64,000 nt of DNA from Pelagibius marinus (GTDB lineage Bacteria > Pseudomonadota > Alphaproteobacteria > Kiloniellales > Kiloniellaceae), in the NCBI RefSeq assembly GCF_014925385.1, contig NZ_JACSDK010000005.1, positions 81,017-145,016 on the forward strand. The letters are read 5' to 3'. Shown one piece after another: positions 25,153 to 34,476 of the stretch; position 1 is the stretch's first letter, and every line of letters begins with the position of its first letter. The translations under genes and the position numbers were made by a program. The notes below the pieces were generated by a model. The model made no database searches, had not been told where the DNA came from, and saw nothing but the letters and a program-made list of their open reading frames with translations.

Positions 25153-25279
25153 CCTGCCTCCTTGGGCGGCCGATCTTGGCCGCTTTCCTCATTTCAGGCT
25201 GAAGGATAGGGGCAAGGGCGTCTCTTGCATATACGACAGCGTGTGTCGCTGCTGTCCTAGTCGCGCGGCGGCGGAAAAG

Positions 25280-25753
25280 CTAGGCCGTCAGCAGTTCGGC
25301 GAGCCGGTCATAGCTCTCCGCCGCGCCGTGCTCCATGCCGGAAGCGAGCACCGCATCGCGCGCTTCTGGCGAGGCGTAGCGGATCTCGGCAAAGAAGACC
25401 GTCTTGCCGCCCTGCTCGTTCAGCTCGGTCGTGATCACGGACTCCATCATCGGCCAGTCATCGAAGGATTCAGTGTGGACAAGGTGCCTCGGCGCATCGA
25501 TCTCGCGGTATAAGCCGCCCCAGCCCATTTCCCCACCGTCGGGCGTGCGCATGACGTAGCGGTAGGCGCCGCCCACCGTAAGGTCGGTGTCGCACTTGAC
25601 GAGGCTGTAGCCGTGCGGCCCCATCCAGGCTTTCACCTTGTCCGCCTGTGTGAGGGCAGCGAAGACGGCCTCAGGCGGTGCCTCGAAGACACGCTCGAAG
25701 TGGACATCACGCTCGCCGACAGCAGTGACCTTCAGTGTTCCGGTGTTCTTCAT
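25280..25753 (-). CDS. AHSA1/SRPBCC-domain protein (array member 5)
   Basis: 157 aa. The activator-of-Hsp90-ATPase-like START fold is recognisable from HFERVFEAPPEAVFAALTQADKVKAWMGPHGYSL near the N-terminus, GGAYRYVMRTPDGGEMGWGGLYREIDAPRHLVHTE in the middle and ESYDRLAELL at the end (quoted in parts). These proteins hold a hydrophobic ligand cavity; the biochemical role of bacterial members is mostly unknown. Last of nine genes in the ArsR-led operon, 11 bp after array member 4. Note MGPHG in place of the usual WWGP motif. Confidence 0.85.
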   Translation of the reverse strand: MKNTGTLKVTAVGERDVHFERVFEAPPEAVFAALTQADKVKAWMGPHGYSLVKCDTDLTVGGAYRYVMRTPDGGEMGWGGLYREIDAPRHLVHTESFDDWPMMESVITTELNEQGGKTVFFAEIRYASPEARDAVLASGMEHGAAESYDRLAELLTA

Positions 25754-25764
25754 CCGAGACTGCC

Positions 25765-26247
25765 TTACAGTGTCGCCGCCAGCGCCGCGAGTTGCTCGGC
25801 GCACTGCCCCCAACCCTCGTGGAAGCCCATCTTCTCGTGCGCTTCGCAATCCTCGCGGGTCCAGTGGCGCGCCCGCGCGGTATAGCGCGTCTTGCCGCCC
25901 TCTTCCTCGAAAGTGATAATCCCCGTGAAGAAGGGCTTGTCCGAAGGTTCCCAGGCCCGCGTAAAGGCATCGGTGAAGACCAGGCGCTCGTTCGGCACGA
26001 CCTCCAAGTAGACGCCGCGCATCGGCATTTCCTGTCCCTCCGGACTGCGCATGACGATGTAGGTGGCGCCGCCGGACCGCACGTCGAGTTCGGCGACAGG
26101 CGTGGTGTAGGGTCGCGGCGCGAACCACTGCTTCAGCAGTTCCGGCTCCGTCCAGCAGCGAAAGATCCTGTCGCGCGACACGTCCATGAGACGCGTCAGC
26201 ACCAGCTCGCGCCCCCCTTCGTTGGCGGCTTCGGCGGCAGAGGACAT
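25765..26247 (-). CDS. AHSA1/SRPBCC-domain protein (array member 4)
   Basis: 160 aa. Family landmarks: TRLMDVSRDRIFRCWTEPELLKQWFAPRPY, then RSPEGQEMPMRGVYLEVVPNERLVFTD and the C-terminal helix HEGWGQCAEQLAALAATL (quoted in part). K-Q-W-F replaces the usual K-W-W-G. Same operon; 86 bp separate it from the GST gene upstream, the widest gap in the operon, so it could also have its own promoter. Confidence 0.85.
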   Translation of the reverse strand: MSSAAEAANEGGRELVLTRLMDVSRDRIFRCWTEPELLKQWFAPRPYTTPVAELDVRSGGATYIVMRSPEGQEMPMRGVYLEVVPNERLVFTDAFTRAWEPSDKPFFTGIITFEEEGGKTRYTARARHWTREDCEAHEKMGFHEGWGQCAEQLAALAATL

Positions 26248-26333
26248 CAGGCGCTTCTCCTTTTCTGGCGGCGGCGGAGCGGACGACGGCCCGCCCCGCA
26301 CGCAAATTGGGTTTTGGCTGTCGATGCCCGGCA

Positions 26334-26984
26334 TCAGGCCGCGGCGTTCTCCCGGAATACCTTCATCTGCGCTTCCAGCGCCCGGGCAAAGGCCGGCCGC
26401 GCCGTGCACCTTTCGACGTAGGCGAGGAGTGCCGGATAGCGTGCCAGGGCGCCGGATTGATCCAGCTCGCGTAGTGCGGTCGACATGACGATATCGCCGG
26501 CCGTAAATCGGTCTTCGAGGTATTCGCGGCCGGCTAGGCGCTTCTCCAGCGGAGTCAGCCGCCCGTCCAGGGCTGTCTCCAGCTTCGCCCGACGCCTTGA
26601 CACCGAATCCTCGTCGGCGCCCTCGCCGTCGAAGAAGATAAGGTTCCAGGCAAAGGGCTCGACGGAGTTCAAGGCCGCGATGACCCAGGTCATGACGCGC
26701 GCCCGGGCGCCCGCGCCCCTGGGACACAAGGCCTCCGACTTCTCCGCGATATGCAGGACGATCGCGCCGGACTCGAACATCTCCACCTCGTCGTCGCGGT
26801 AGGCCGGCACCTGCCCGAAGGGCTGCCAGGCGCGGTAGCTGTCGGCATCCTTTTCGTCGAGGCCGACCAGAACCGCCTCGTAGGGCAATCCCGCCTCCTC
26901 CAGTGCCCAGCGGACCCGGAGATCACGAACGTAGCCCTGGGCAAATTCCGGCACCCAGCGAAAAGCGGATACTTGGCAGGTCAT
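26334..26984 (-). CDS. Glutathione S-transferase
   Basis: 216 aa. N-terminal thioredoxin-like GST domain (about 5-82): RWALEEAGLPYEAVLVGLDEKD, the cis-Pro segment PFGQVPAYRDDEVEMFESGAI with the glutathione gamma-Glu contact E-S. C-terminal helical domain with the N-capping Asp motif FTAGDIVMS at about 166-174. AGGAGA lies 7 nt before the ATG. Sits in the ArsR/SRPBCC operon between DUF899 and array member 4, suggesting that the operon deals with an electrophile or xenobiotic. The substrate is unknown. Confidence 0.9.
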   Translation of the reverse strand: MTCQVSAFRWVPEFAQGYVRDLRVRWALEEAGLPYEAVLVGLDEKDADSYRAWQPFGQVPAYRDDEVEMFESGAIVLHIAEKSEALCPRGAGARARVMTWVIAALNSVEPFAWNLIFFDGEGADEDSVSRRRAKLETALDGRLTPLEKRLAGREYLEDRFTAGDIVMSTALRELDQSGALARYPALLAYVERCTARPAFARALEAQMKVFRENAAA

Positions 26985-27024
26985 GAAAGATTCTCCTGAG
27001 AGAGGTTTGAGGGGGCTAACGCGT

Positions 27025-27756
27025 CTACTCCGCCGCTGAATGACACGCCGACGACTTGCTGTCGTCATAGCGGTCGTGCAGCTTCACCCAGTCCATGATC
27101 CCGGTGACCTCGTTGCGGCCCTTGGGCGCCATGTCGAGGAACCAGAAGGCGCCAAGCAGCTGCTCGCAGCCGCGGGCGTAGGACGAATAGGTGTGAAAGA
27201 CCTCGCCGGCTTCATTCTTGGCGAAGACGCTGCAGCCCGGCAGCTCGTCGATGCCCGGATCGATGGTGCGGTAGTTGTAAACCGCCTCGCCCTTCTTCAG
27301 CTGGTCCTCGGTGAACGAGACATTGAAGTCGAAGTTGAAGCTGTTCTTGTTCGAGGAGACCCATTGGAAGTGCCAGCCCATGCGCTTCCTGAAAGCCTCG
27401 ATCTCGTTGATCGGGGCGCGGGACACGGCCGCGAAGGAAAGGTCCGCGTGCTCGAAGTGCCGGCGCGCCGCGTCCACGTGGTCGGCCATGAAGGAACAGC
27501 CGGCGCAGCCCTCGGCCCAGCCGGGGCCGAGCATGAAGTGCTGCACCATCAGCTGACTGCGGCCCTGGAACAGATCGGCCAAGGCAACGGGCCCCTGCGG
27601 GCCGTCGAAGACGTAGTCCGTTTCCACCCTCTCCCAGGGCAGGGCCCGGCGCTGCTCCATCAGCTTGTCGCGCTGCCGGCTCAGTTCCTTCTCTGCCTTC
27701 AGGTGCGCCTTGCGCGCCTCAAGCCATTTCTCGTGGGATACGATCTGATGTTCCAT
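27025..27756 (-). CDS. DUF899 (thioredoxin-like) family protein
   Basis: 243 aa. DUF899 features: HEKWLEARKAHLKAEKELSRQRDKL N-terminal helix, RRALPWERVETDYVFDGPQG, GPGWAEGCAGCSFMADHVDAA carrying a CxxC-like CAGC pair, and HTYSSYARGCEQLLGAFWFLDMAPKGRNE near the end (parts cited). The fold is thioredoxin-like; physiological function unknown. GGGAG precedes the ATG. DUF899 genes frequently accompany SRPBCC/ArsR groups, and here it lies between array member 3 (17 bp) and the GST gene (40 bp). Confidence 0.88.
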   Translation of the reverse strand: MEHQIVSHEKWLEARKAHLKAEKELSRQRDKLMEQRRALPWERVETDYVFDGPQGPVALADLFQGRSQLMVQHFMLGPGWAEGCAGCSFMADHVDAARRHFEHADLSFAAVSRAPINEIEAFRKRMGWHFQWVSSNKNSFNFDFNVSFTEDQLKKGEAVYNYRTIDPGIDELPGCSVFAKNEAGEVFHTYSSYARGCEQLLGAFWFLDMAPKGRNEVTGIMDWVKLHDRYDDSKSSACHSAAE

Positions 27757-27773
27757 TGTTCGTTCTCCCTTGC

Positions 27774-28298
27774 TCATTTCTTGATCTCCATCTCCGGCAG
27801 GTAGCCGCTCAGACGTTCGAAGGTCTCGCTCCACCCCCGCTCCACGCCGACCTCGATGAGCCCGTCGCGATGCTCGCGCGACATGCAGGCTGTGTGAACC
27901 GTCACGTCGGTTCCCGCCGCGATTCTCGTGAAGGACACCGTCACTACCGACGAGAGATCGGGCCGCCCCAGGCAGCCGAAGATCTCGTCGTAGACCAGGC
28001 GTGACGGCCGGGTGATCTCCCGGTAGGTTCCGTCGATGGGGTAGATCGTTCCGTCGGGTCCGCGCATCTCGATCCTGAAAGCGCCGCCGACACGCAGATC
28101 GATTTCGCAAAGCGTCGTGACGAAACCATGCGGCCCCCACCAGCGCTTCACATGGCGCGGCTCGGTCCAGGCGGCAAAGACCAGCTCCGGCGGCGCGCCG
28201 AAACTGCGGGCGATGACCAACTCCGTATCGGAAGGAGTCGTCAGTATGGTCGCGCCGCTGTTTCCCCTCGGCATCTTCCGCTCCGTGGTGGTATCCAT
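27774..28298 (-). CDS. AHSA1/SRPBCC-domain protein (array member 3)
   Basis: 174 aa. Contains the family signature RSFGAPPELVFAAWTEPRHVKRWWGPHGF with the invariant WWGP, the middle strand FRIEMRGPDGTIYPIDGTYREI and a GVERGWSETFERLSGYL end (quoted partially). The N-terminal 25 residues (TTTERKMPRGNSG) are an extra, probably flexible, leader. Lies 14 bp after the VOC gene in the ArsR operon. Confidence 0.87.
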   Translation of the reverse strand: MDTTTERKMPRGNSGATILTTPSDTELVIARSFGAPPELVFAAWTEPRHVKRWWGPHGFVTTLCEIDLRVGGAFRIEMRGPDGTIYPIDGTYREITRPSRLVYDEIFGCLGRPDLSSVVTVSFTRIAAGTDVTVHTACMSREHRDGLIEVGVERGWSETFERLSGYLPEMEIKK

Positions 28299-28312
28299 GG
28301 CCGCATCGCTCC

Positions 28313-28735
28313 CTAGGCGGGAACCGTCTCCAGAGCGTGGGCAAAGCTCCAGGCATGGCCGTAGGGATCCGTCACCACGGCGAAGCGGTCACCCCAGAAC
28401 ATGTCCTCGGGCGGCATCACCACCACCGCGCCGGCCTTGACCGCGCGGTCCACCGCGGCATCGCAGTCCGCGACGCGCAGGTGCAGGGTGACGGCGCTGC
28501 CGCCCAGGGTCGTCGGCGTGTGGTCCTGGCCTTCCGCGCAGCGGTCTGAAAAGGCATCACGGACGAAGACCCGGGCGTCGCCCAGCCTCATCTCCGAGTG
28601 CATCAGGCGCTTGCCGTCCTCGGCGGGCAGGCGCATGACCTCCTCCGCGCCCAGCGCCTGCTTGTAGAACGCCAGAGCCGCAGTAGCGTCGTCGACTACC
28701 AGGTGCGGGATCACCGCCTCGATCGTTGCCGTCAT
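28313..28735 (-). CDS. VOC-superfamily (PhnB/glyoxalase-like) protein
   Basis: 140 aa, one vicinal-oxygen-chelate unit: IPHLVVDDATAALAFYKQALGAEEVMRL, then HSEMRLGDARVFVRDAF, LHLRVADCDAAVDRAVKAGAVVVMPPEDMFWGDRFAVVTDPYGHAWSFA (described in pieces). The DPYGHAW motif is typical of the PhnB/YdhR-like branch, which lacks established catalytic activity in many members. Located inside the SRPBCC operon (10 bp from array member 2). Confidence 0.9.
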   Translation of the reverse strand: MTATIEAVIPHLVVDDATAALAFYKQALGAEEVMRLPAEDGKRLMHSEMRLGDARVFVRDAFSDRCAEGQDHTPTTLGGSAVTLHLRVADCDAAVDRAVKAGAVVVMPPEDMFWGDRFAVVTDPYGHAWSFAHALETVPA

Positions 28736-28745
28736 TGTCTTCTCC

Positions 28746-29237
28746 CTATTCCGAATAGATTGCGTCGACGGTCTCGGCCAGGCGCTCCAGGCTCTGGGTC
28801 CAGCCCGCCTCCATGCCGGCCAGCGCATCCATGACCTCGGGCACGGCCCTCACCACGCGGGCCTGCAGCGAGACGGTGGTGCGGTCGCCCGCTTCCACGA
28901 AGGTCACGGTGTTGACGGCTTTCAAGCCAGGCGGGCCGTCGGCGCCCTGAAAAGCGGTAGAAGTGAAGACCAGGCGCGCGGGGGGCTCAATCTCCAGCAC
29001 CTCGCCGCTCATGGGATAGACCGTGCTGTCCGGCGCGGTCATGTCGATGTTTATACGCCCGCCCGGCCTGGCCTCGAACTCGCAGACCGGGTTGGTGAAG
29101 CCCTCGGGGCCCCACCACTTCGCTAGGTGGATGGGGTCGGTCCAGGCCCGGAAGACCAGTTCGCGCGGCGCCTCGAACTCGCGGGTGAAGGTCAACGTGT
29201 AGCCGACACCCAGTTCCATTTTTTTCGCAGCTTCCAT
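28746..29237 (-). CDS. AHSA1/SRPBCC-domain protein (array member 2)
   Basis: 163 aa. TREFEAPRELVFRAWTDPIHLAKWWGPEGF carries the K-W-W-G-P motif; FEARPGGRINIDMTAPDSTVYPMSGEVLEI is the central sheet and GMEAGWTQSLERLAETVDAI the C-terminal helix (parts cited). It starts 9 bp after array member 1, in the same operon. Confidence 0.88.
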   Translation of the reverse strand: MEAAKKMELGVGYTLTFTREFEAPRELVFRAWTDPIHLAKWWGPEGFTNPVCEFEARPGGRINIDMTAPDSTVYPMSGEVLEIEPPARLVFTSTAFQGADGPPGLKAVNTVTFVEAGDRTTVSLQARVVRAVPEVMDALAGMEAGWTQSLERLAETVDAIYSE

Positions 29238-29246
29238 GAGTCTCTC

Positions 29247-29726
29247 CTAGAGCCCGGCCACATAGGCGGCGAGGCGGTCCATGCACTCGCTCCAGCCGCC
29301 ATTGTGCGCATCGCGGGCGCTTTCCGATTCGAAGACCGCGTGATGCAGGGTGAGCTTCGTCTGCGCGCCGCCGGCGCCCGCCTCCTCCAGCAGCACCGTC
29401 ACCAGCGTCTCGTGACCGGGCTGGCCCTCCTCGTCGATCCAGGTCCAGGTGAAGGAGATCTTCTCCGGCTCGACGATCTCGCGGTAGACGCCGTGCATGC
29501 GATGCTCACTTCCTTCCGGCGAAACCATGAGGCAACGGAAGGCGCCGCCGGGATGGAGCTCGACGGTGCAGTCCGGCAGGGTGAAGCCCTTCGGCCCCCA
29601 CCAGCGCACCAGGTGCTCCGGCTGGCTCCAGACCTTGAAGACCAGGGCGCGCGGCGCATCCAGCAGCCGGGTGATGACCAGGACGCGGTCTTCGGGCTCG
29701 CGGACGAGCTCAGGACTTGCGGCCAC
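29247..29726 (-). CDS. AHSA1/SRPBCC-domain protein (array member 1)
   Basis: 159 aa, GTG start at 29726. The signature RLLDAPRALVFKVWSQPEHLVRWWGPKGF is followed by VELHPGGAFRCLMVSPEGSEHRMHGVYREI and HNGGWSECMDRLAAYVAGL (quoted in part). Its start overlaps the end of the arsR gene by 17 bp, so translation is coupled to the regulator. ArsR + SRPBCC is a widespread gene pair; here it is expanded to five SRPBCC genes. Confidence 0.88.
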   Translation of the reverse strand: MAASPELVREPEDRVLVITRLLDAPRALVFKVWSQPEHLVRWWGPKGFTLPDCTVELHPGGAFRCLMVSPEGSEHRMHGVYREIVEPEKISFTWTWIDEEGQPGHETLVTVLLEEAGAGGAQTKLTLHHAVFESESARDAHNGGWSECMDRLAAYVAGL

Positions 29727-30060
29727 GGGGCTCTCCTTTCATCTGCAGCTCGTCGAGGTAGCTTTCCAGGCGGTCGAGGCTCTGCTCCCAGAACTGGCGA
29801 TAGCGTTCCAGCCAGCCGCTCGCGTCCTTCAGGGGGCCCGCTTCCAGGTGGCAGGGCCGCCACTGGGCCTCGCGGCCGCGGCTGATCAGCCCGGCGCGCT
29901 CCAGCACCTTCAGGTGCTTGGAGACGGCGGGCAGGCTCATGTCGAAAGGCTCGGCCAGCTCGCTCACCGTGGCCTCGCCGGAGCACAGCCGCGCCAGGAT
30001 CGCCCGGCGGGTCGGGTCCGCCAGGGCGGCGAAAGTCTGGCTCAAGGGGTCGGTCTGCAT
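29710..30060 (-). CDS. ArsR/SdpR-family winged-helix repressor
   Basis: 116 aa. Winged helix: LSQTFAALADPTRRAILARLCSGEATVSELAEPFDMSLPAVSKHLKVLERAGLISRGREAQW (seen in segments), with the recognition helix at SLPAVSKHLKVLE. There is no metal-binding Cys cluster (no C-x-C-x-x-C), so it belongs to the SdpR-like branch and not the arsenic/metal branch. A basic C-terminus follows a helix that would dimerise. First gene of the nine-gene SRPBCC operon, and probably its autorepressor through the palindromes directly upstream. Confidence 0.9.
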   Translation of the reverse strand: MQTDPLSQTFAALADPTRRAILARLCSGEATVSELAEPFDMSLPAVSKHLKVLERAGLISRGREAQWRPCHLEAGPLKDASGWLERYRQFWEQSLDRLESYLDELQMKGEPRGRKS

Positions 30061-30067
30061 TTGTTTG

Positions 30068-30097
30068 TAACCATTCGGTTAAATAACTGATAGGTTA
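30068..30097. promoter_or_regulatory. Tandem ArsR operator candidate
   Basis: TAACC-ATTC-GGTTA (30068-30081) is a perfect 5-bp-arm palindrome, and TAAC-TGATAG-GTTA (30084-30097) a second, offset by 16 bp. They begin 7 bp upstream of the arsR ATG in an otherwise G/C-rich region, so a bound repressor would cover the promoter. Confidence 0.55.
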
Positions 30098-30140
30098 AAT
30101 ACAGAAGCCGCCTGCGGGAGTCAAGAGGATCCCCGGCACT

Positions 30141-31535
<1,395 letters not shown>

Positions 31536-31603
31536 CGAGTCCTGCTATGAAAAAGCGGGGTAGCGGTCTTGCCACATGGGAACCGCGAGGGTAAGGCAAC
31601 AAA

Positions 31604-31617
31604 GTTGTCTATACAAC
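31604..31617. promoter_or_regulatory. HutC operator between hutF and hutI
   Basis: GTTG-TCTATA-CAAC, one mismatch from the palindrome core TTGTATATACAA found at the other hut promoters in this window. It is 69 bp upstream of the hutF ATG and 42 bp upstream of the hutI ATG, suited to controlling both. Confidence 0.82.
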
Positions 31618-31658
31618 TCGCGGAGTGTCTGGCCGCCATATTTGGGTAGGTTTTTAGT

Positions 31659-32903
31659 ATGTGGGACGATCTCTGGACGGGGGCGAACCTGGCCACGATG
31701 CTGGCTGCCGGGGCGGGAGACGCGGGCGCGACCGCGCCCTACGGCGCCGTCACCGAGGCGGCCCTGGCGGTGGACGGCGGCCGTATCGCCTTCGCCGGGC
31801 CCGCCGCCGACTTGCCCGGCGCGCCGGCGACCCTGGCCCGCCGGGTCCACGACACCGGCGGCGCCTGGATTACCCCGGGCCTCATCGACTGCCATACCCA
31901 TCTGGTCTACGGCGGCGACCGGGCGCGCGAGTTCGAGCTGCGCCTCAACGGCGCCTCCTACGAGGAAGTGGCCAAGGCCGGCGGCGGCATCCGCTACACC
32001 GTCGAGCAGACCCGCGCGGCCAGCGAGGATGAGCTCTACGCCCAGGCCCTGCCGCGCCTGCAGGATCTGCTGTCCGAAGGCGTCACCACGCTGGAGATCA
32101 AGTCCGGCTACGGCCTGTCGCTGGAGCAGGAACTGAAGATGCTGCGCGTCGCCCGGCGCCTGGGGGAGAGCGCGCCCGTCACGGTGAAGACCACCTTTCT
32201 GGGCGCCCATGCCCTGCCGCCGGAGTTCGACCGCCGGCCGGAGGACTACATCGACGCGGTCATCGCCATGCTGCCGGAGGTCGCGGCCTCCGGCCTGGCC
32301 GACGCGGTCGACGGCTTCTGCGAGCGCATCGCCTTCTATCCCGAGCAGATCGCCCGCGTCTTCTCGGCCGCCGAGGCGGCCGGGCTGCCGGTGAAGCTGC
32401 ACGCCGACCAGCTCTCCGACACGAAGGGCGCGGCGCTCGCCGCCCGCTTCAACGCACTCTCCGCCGACCACCTGGAATACGCCAGCGAGGAAGGCGTGCG
32501 GGCCATGGCGCTGATGGGCACCGTCGCCGTGCTGCTGCCGGGCGCCTTCTACGTGCTGCACGAAACCAAGCTGCCGCCGGTCGAGGAATTCCGACGGGCC
32601 GGGGTGCCCATCGCGCTGGCCACCGACAGCAACCCCGGCTCCTCTCCGATCACCTCGCTGCTGCTGATCCTCAACATGGGCTGCACCCTCTTCCGCCTGA
32701 CCCCGGAGGAGGCGCTGGCCGGCGTCACCCGCAACGGCGCCCGGGCCCTCGGCCTGGCCGAGACCCACGGCACCCTGGAGGCCGGCAAGACCGCCGACTT
32801 CGTGCTCTGGGACATCTCCCATCCGGCCGAGCTGGCCTACCGCATCGGCCACAACCCCTGCCGCCAGGTCGTCAAGGACGGGAGAATCGTGCGCGGCGGC
32901 TAG
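31659..32903 (+). CDS. hutI: Imidazolonepropionase
   Basis: 414 aa amidohydrolase for 4-imidazolone-5-propanoate to N-formimino-L-glutamate. Metal ligands: the HxH of [12 protein letters not shown] (about 83-85), the His in KLHADQLSD (about 248) and the Asp in [11 protein letters not shown] (about 321). Other HutI signatures are [19 protein letters not shown] and [18 protein letters not shown]. The C-terminal region ([27 protein letters not shown]) is standard. Start ATG 31659. It is the only gene of its transcript before the chorismate mutase gene 51 bp downstream; a hairpin separates the two. Confidence 0.95.
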   Translation: MWDDLWTGANLATMLAAGAGDAGATAPYGAVTEAALAVDGGRIAFAGPAADLPGAPATLARRVHDTGGAWITPGLIDCHTHLVYGGDRAREFELRLNGASYEEVAKAGGGIRYTVEQTRAASEDELYAQALPRLQDLLSEGVTTLEIKSGYGLSLEQELKMLRVARRLGESAPVTVKTTFLGAHALPPEFDRRPEDYIDAVIAMLPEVAASGLADAVDGFCERIAFYPEQIARVFSAAEAAGLPVKLHADQLSDTKGAALAARFNALSADHLEYASEEGVRAMALMGTVAVLLPGAFYVLHETKLPPVEEFRRAGVPIALATDSNPGSSPITSLLLILNMGCTLFRLTPEEALAGVTRNGARALGLAETHGTLEAGKTADFVLWDISHPAELAYRIGHNPCRQVVKDGRIVRGG

Positions 32904-32925
32904 CCGATCCTGCTAGCCTCTTCCC
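32898..32925 (+). terminator. Hairpin at the hutI stop codon
   Basis: GGCTAGC-cgatcct-GCTAGCC, a perfect 7-bp stem overlapping the hutI TAG, followed by TCTTCCCC. The U-tract is poor, so termination may be partial with some read-through into the chorismate mutase gene. Confidence 0.4.
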
Positions 32926-32954
32926 CTGCAGAGCGAAACCCACCGAGGAACGGC

Positions 32955-33509
32955 ATGCGAAAACCGCCCAGAGCCCCGAGCAGGCTGCTGCTCCTGCTCG
33001 TCGCCCTGGCTTGGCTCCAGGGGAGCGCCGCCGCGCAGGAGCCCGCCGCGGCCCTGGCTGAGGCCATGGCCGAGCGGCTGCAGCTCATGGAGGGGGTGGC
33101 TCAGTACAAGTGGAACCGCGCGATCCCGATCGAGGACCTGGAGCGCGAGCGCGTGGTCCTCGACAACGTGGTCGCCGCCGCCGAGGCGGAGGGTGCCTCC
33201 CTGGACCTCGCCACGGACTTCTTCCGCGCGCAGATCACCGCCGCCAAGGCGATCCAGAGCCGCTTCTTCGAAGCATGGCGTCAGCAAGGAGCCGGCCCCT
33301 TCCCCAACCCGCCGGACCTGAAGACGGAAGTGCGTCCGGCGATCAGCGCCCTCACCGCCCGCATCATCGCCGCGCTGGCCGGACTGGACGGCATCGACGC
33401 CGCGGCGCTCTGCGCGGCATTGGCCCCGACCCCCGCCGCCCTGGCCGCGGATGCGGACGCCTGGCGGATCGCGGCGGCGCCGCTGCGCGAGAGAAAGGGC
33501 GGCTGCTGA
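32955..33509 (+). CDS. Periplasmic chorismate mutase (AroQ-gamma type)
   Basis: 184 aa with signal peptide (LLLLLVALAW core, cleavage near GSAAAQ, residue 27). The mature part has the all-helical AroQ-gamma pattern: RLQLMEGVAQYKWNRAIPIEDLERERVVLDN, then FFRAQITAAKAIQSRFFEAW (in parts), i.e. the R...K-W...P-I-E-D...R-E and Q-I-x-A-A-K-x-I-Q residues that line the active site of the secreted Mycobacterium and Salmonella enzymes. It would turn chorismate into prephenate outside the cytoplasm; why bacteria do so is not settled. A GAGGAA ribosome site precedes the ATG. It sits between hutI and hutG but has no evident link to histidine breakdown. Confidence 0.85.
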   Translation: MRKPPRAPSRLLLLLVALAWLQGSAAAQEPAAALAEAMAERLQLMEGVAQYKWNRAIPIEDLERERVVLDNVVAAAEAEGASLDLATDFFRAQITAAKAIQSRFFEAWRQQGAGPFPNPPDLKTEVRPAISALTARIIAALAGLDGIDAAALCAALAPTPAALAADADAWRIAAAPLRERKGGC

Positions 33510-33518
33510 AGTAACGCC

Positions 33519-34328
33519 TCAGCCCTGTTGTTCCATCTCCGCCCAGGCGAGCATGGTGTGGATGAGGCCGGAGAGCACCGGGCGGACCTGCTCCGCCAGG
33601 TCGTCGCGGAAGGCAAAGGGCGGGTCCTCGTCCATATAGGTGATCTCGGAGAGCTCCAGCTGCACGGCGTGGACGCCGTTTTCCGGGTCCCCGTAGTGGC
33701 GCGTGATGTAGCCGCCCTTGAAGCGTCCGTTGGCGGCATGCGTATAACCGAGATGTCCGGCGTCGCGGGCCACGGCGGTCAGGATGTCCAGCAGGCTCGA
33801 GGCCGCCGCGCTGCCGTCGCCCGTGCCCAGGTTCAAATCCGGCAGGCGCCCCTCGAAAAAGCGCGGCACCTCGCTGCGGATCGAGTGCGCGTCCCACAGC
33901 AGGGCGAGGCCGTGCTTCGCCTTGATCGCCGCCAGGGTCTCGGCCAGGCGGTCGTGATAGGGCTGCCAGTAGGCCTCGCGCCGCGCGGCCACTTCGTTCT
34001 CGTCCGGAGCCTCGCCGGGCAGATAGATATCTTCCAGGGCGAAAGTCTGCAGGGGGCAGAGTTCGGTGTTGCTGGCCCCGGCATAGAGCGCCCGGTTGTC
34101 GGGCGCCCGGTTCAGGTCGATGACGTAGCGCGAGTGGGTCGCCTGCAGTACCGAGACGTCGAGTTCCGCCAGGAAGTCGTAGAGCTGCGGAATGTGCCAG
34201 TCGGTGTCCGGCACCGTCTTCGCCACCTCGGTCATGCGCCCTGCGATCTCCGGCGGCACGTAGGTGCCGGGATGGGGCATGGAAACCAGCAGCGGCAGGC
34301 TGCCCTCGGTAAAGCGGAAGAGCTCCAT
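33519..34328 (-). CDS. hutG: N-formylglutamate deformylase
   Basis: 269 aa. Catalyses N-formyl-L-glutamate to L-glutamate and formate, the last Hut step. The family (FGase/PF05013) is identified by PLLVSMPHPGTYVPPEI, SVLQATHSRYVIDLNRAPDN, LWDAHSIRSEVPRFFEGRLPDLNLGTGDG, NGRFKGGYITRHYG and VQLELSEITYMDE (quoted in part), which bring the metal-binding and catalytic His/Glu residues. Divergent from hutC with a HutC operator 53-64 bp upstream of its ATG. Convergent with the chorismate mutase gene (9 bp gap). Confidence 0.95.
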   Translation of the reverse strand: MELFRFTEGSLPLLVSMPHPGTYVPPEIAGRMTEVAKTVPDTDWHIPQLYDFLAELDVSVLQATHSRYVIDLNRAPDNRALYAGASNTELCPLQTFALEDIYLPGEAPDENEVAARREAYWQPYHDRLAETLAAIKAKHGLALLWDAHSIRSEVPRFFEGRLPDLNLGTGDGSAAASSLLDILTAVARDAGHLGYTHAANGRFKGGYITRHYGDPENGVHAVQLELSEITYMDEDPPFAFRDDLAEQVRPVLSGLIHTMLAWAEMEQQG

Positions 34329-34379
34329 GTAAAGTCCCTCGCGGCGCGCCGAACCTGCAAACTGGTCAGGCGCACCAGT

Positions 34380-34393
34380 GTTGTATATACAAG
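34380..34393. promoter_or_regulatory. HutC operator between hutG and hutC
   Basis: TTGTATATACAA at 34381-34392, the perfect 12-bp core shared with the hutU and hutH sites. Located in the 148-bp region between divergent hutG and hutC, so it can mediate autoregulation of hutC and repression of hutG. Confidence 0.85.
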
Positions 34394-34476
34394 TTGGTAT
34401 AGATCAACGGGCCGCCGCCGCCAACCTTTCGAGGCTTTTCCGGGCCGCCCCTGCCAGAGAGCTTGCGCCTTTCTCC

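Noticed and set aside
23560..25209. 549-codon plus-strand ORF opposite mttB copy 1
   Set aside because: Antisense shadow; no ribosome-binding site and no recognisable motif, while the minus strand is a full MttB homologue.
25225..25236. TTGCATATACGA upstream of mttB copy 1, similar to the HutC core
   Set aside because: Two of twelve core positions differ and the symmetric AAG/CTT flanks are lacking; more likely the promoter -10 region (TATATG on the minus strand).
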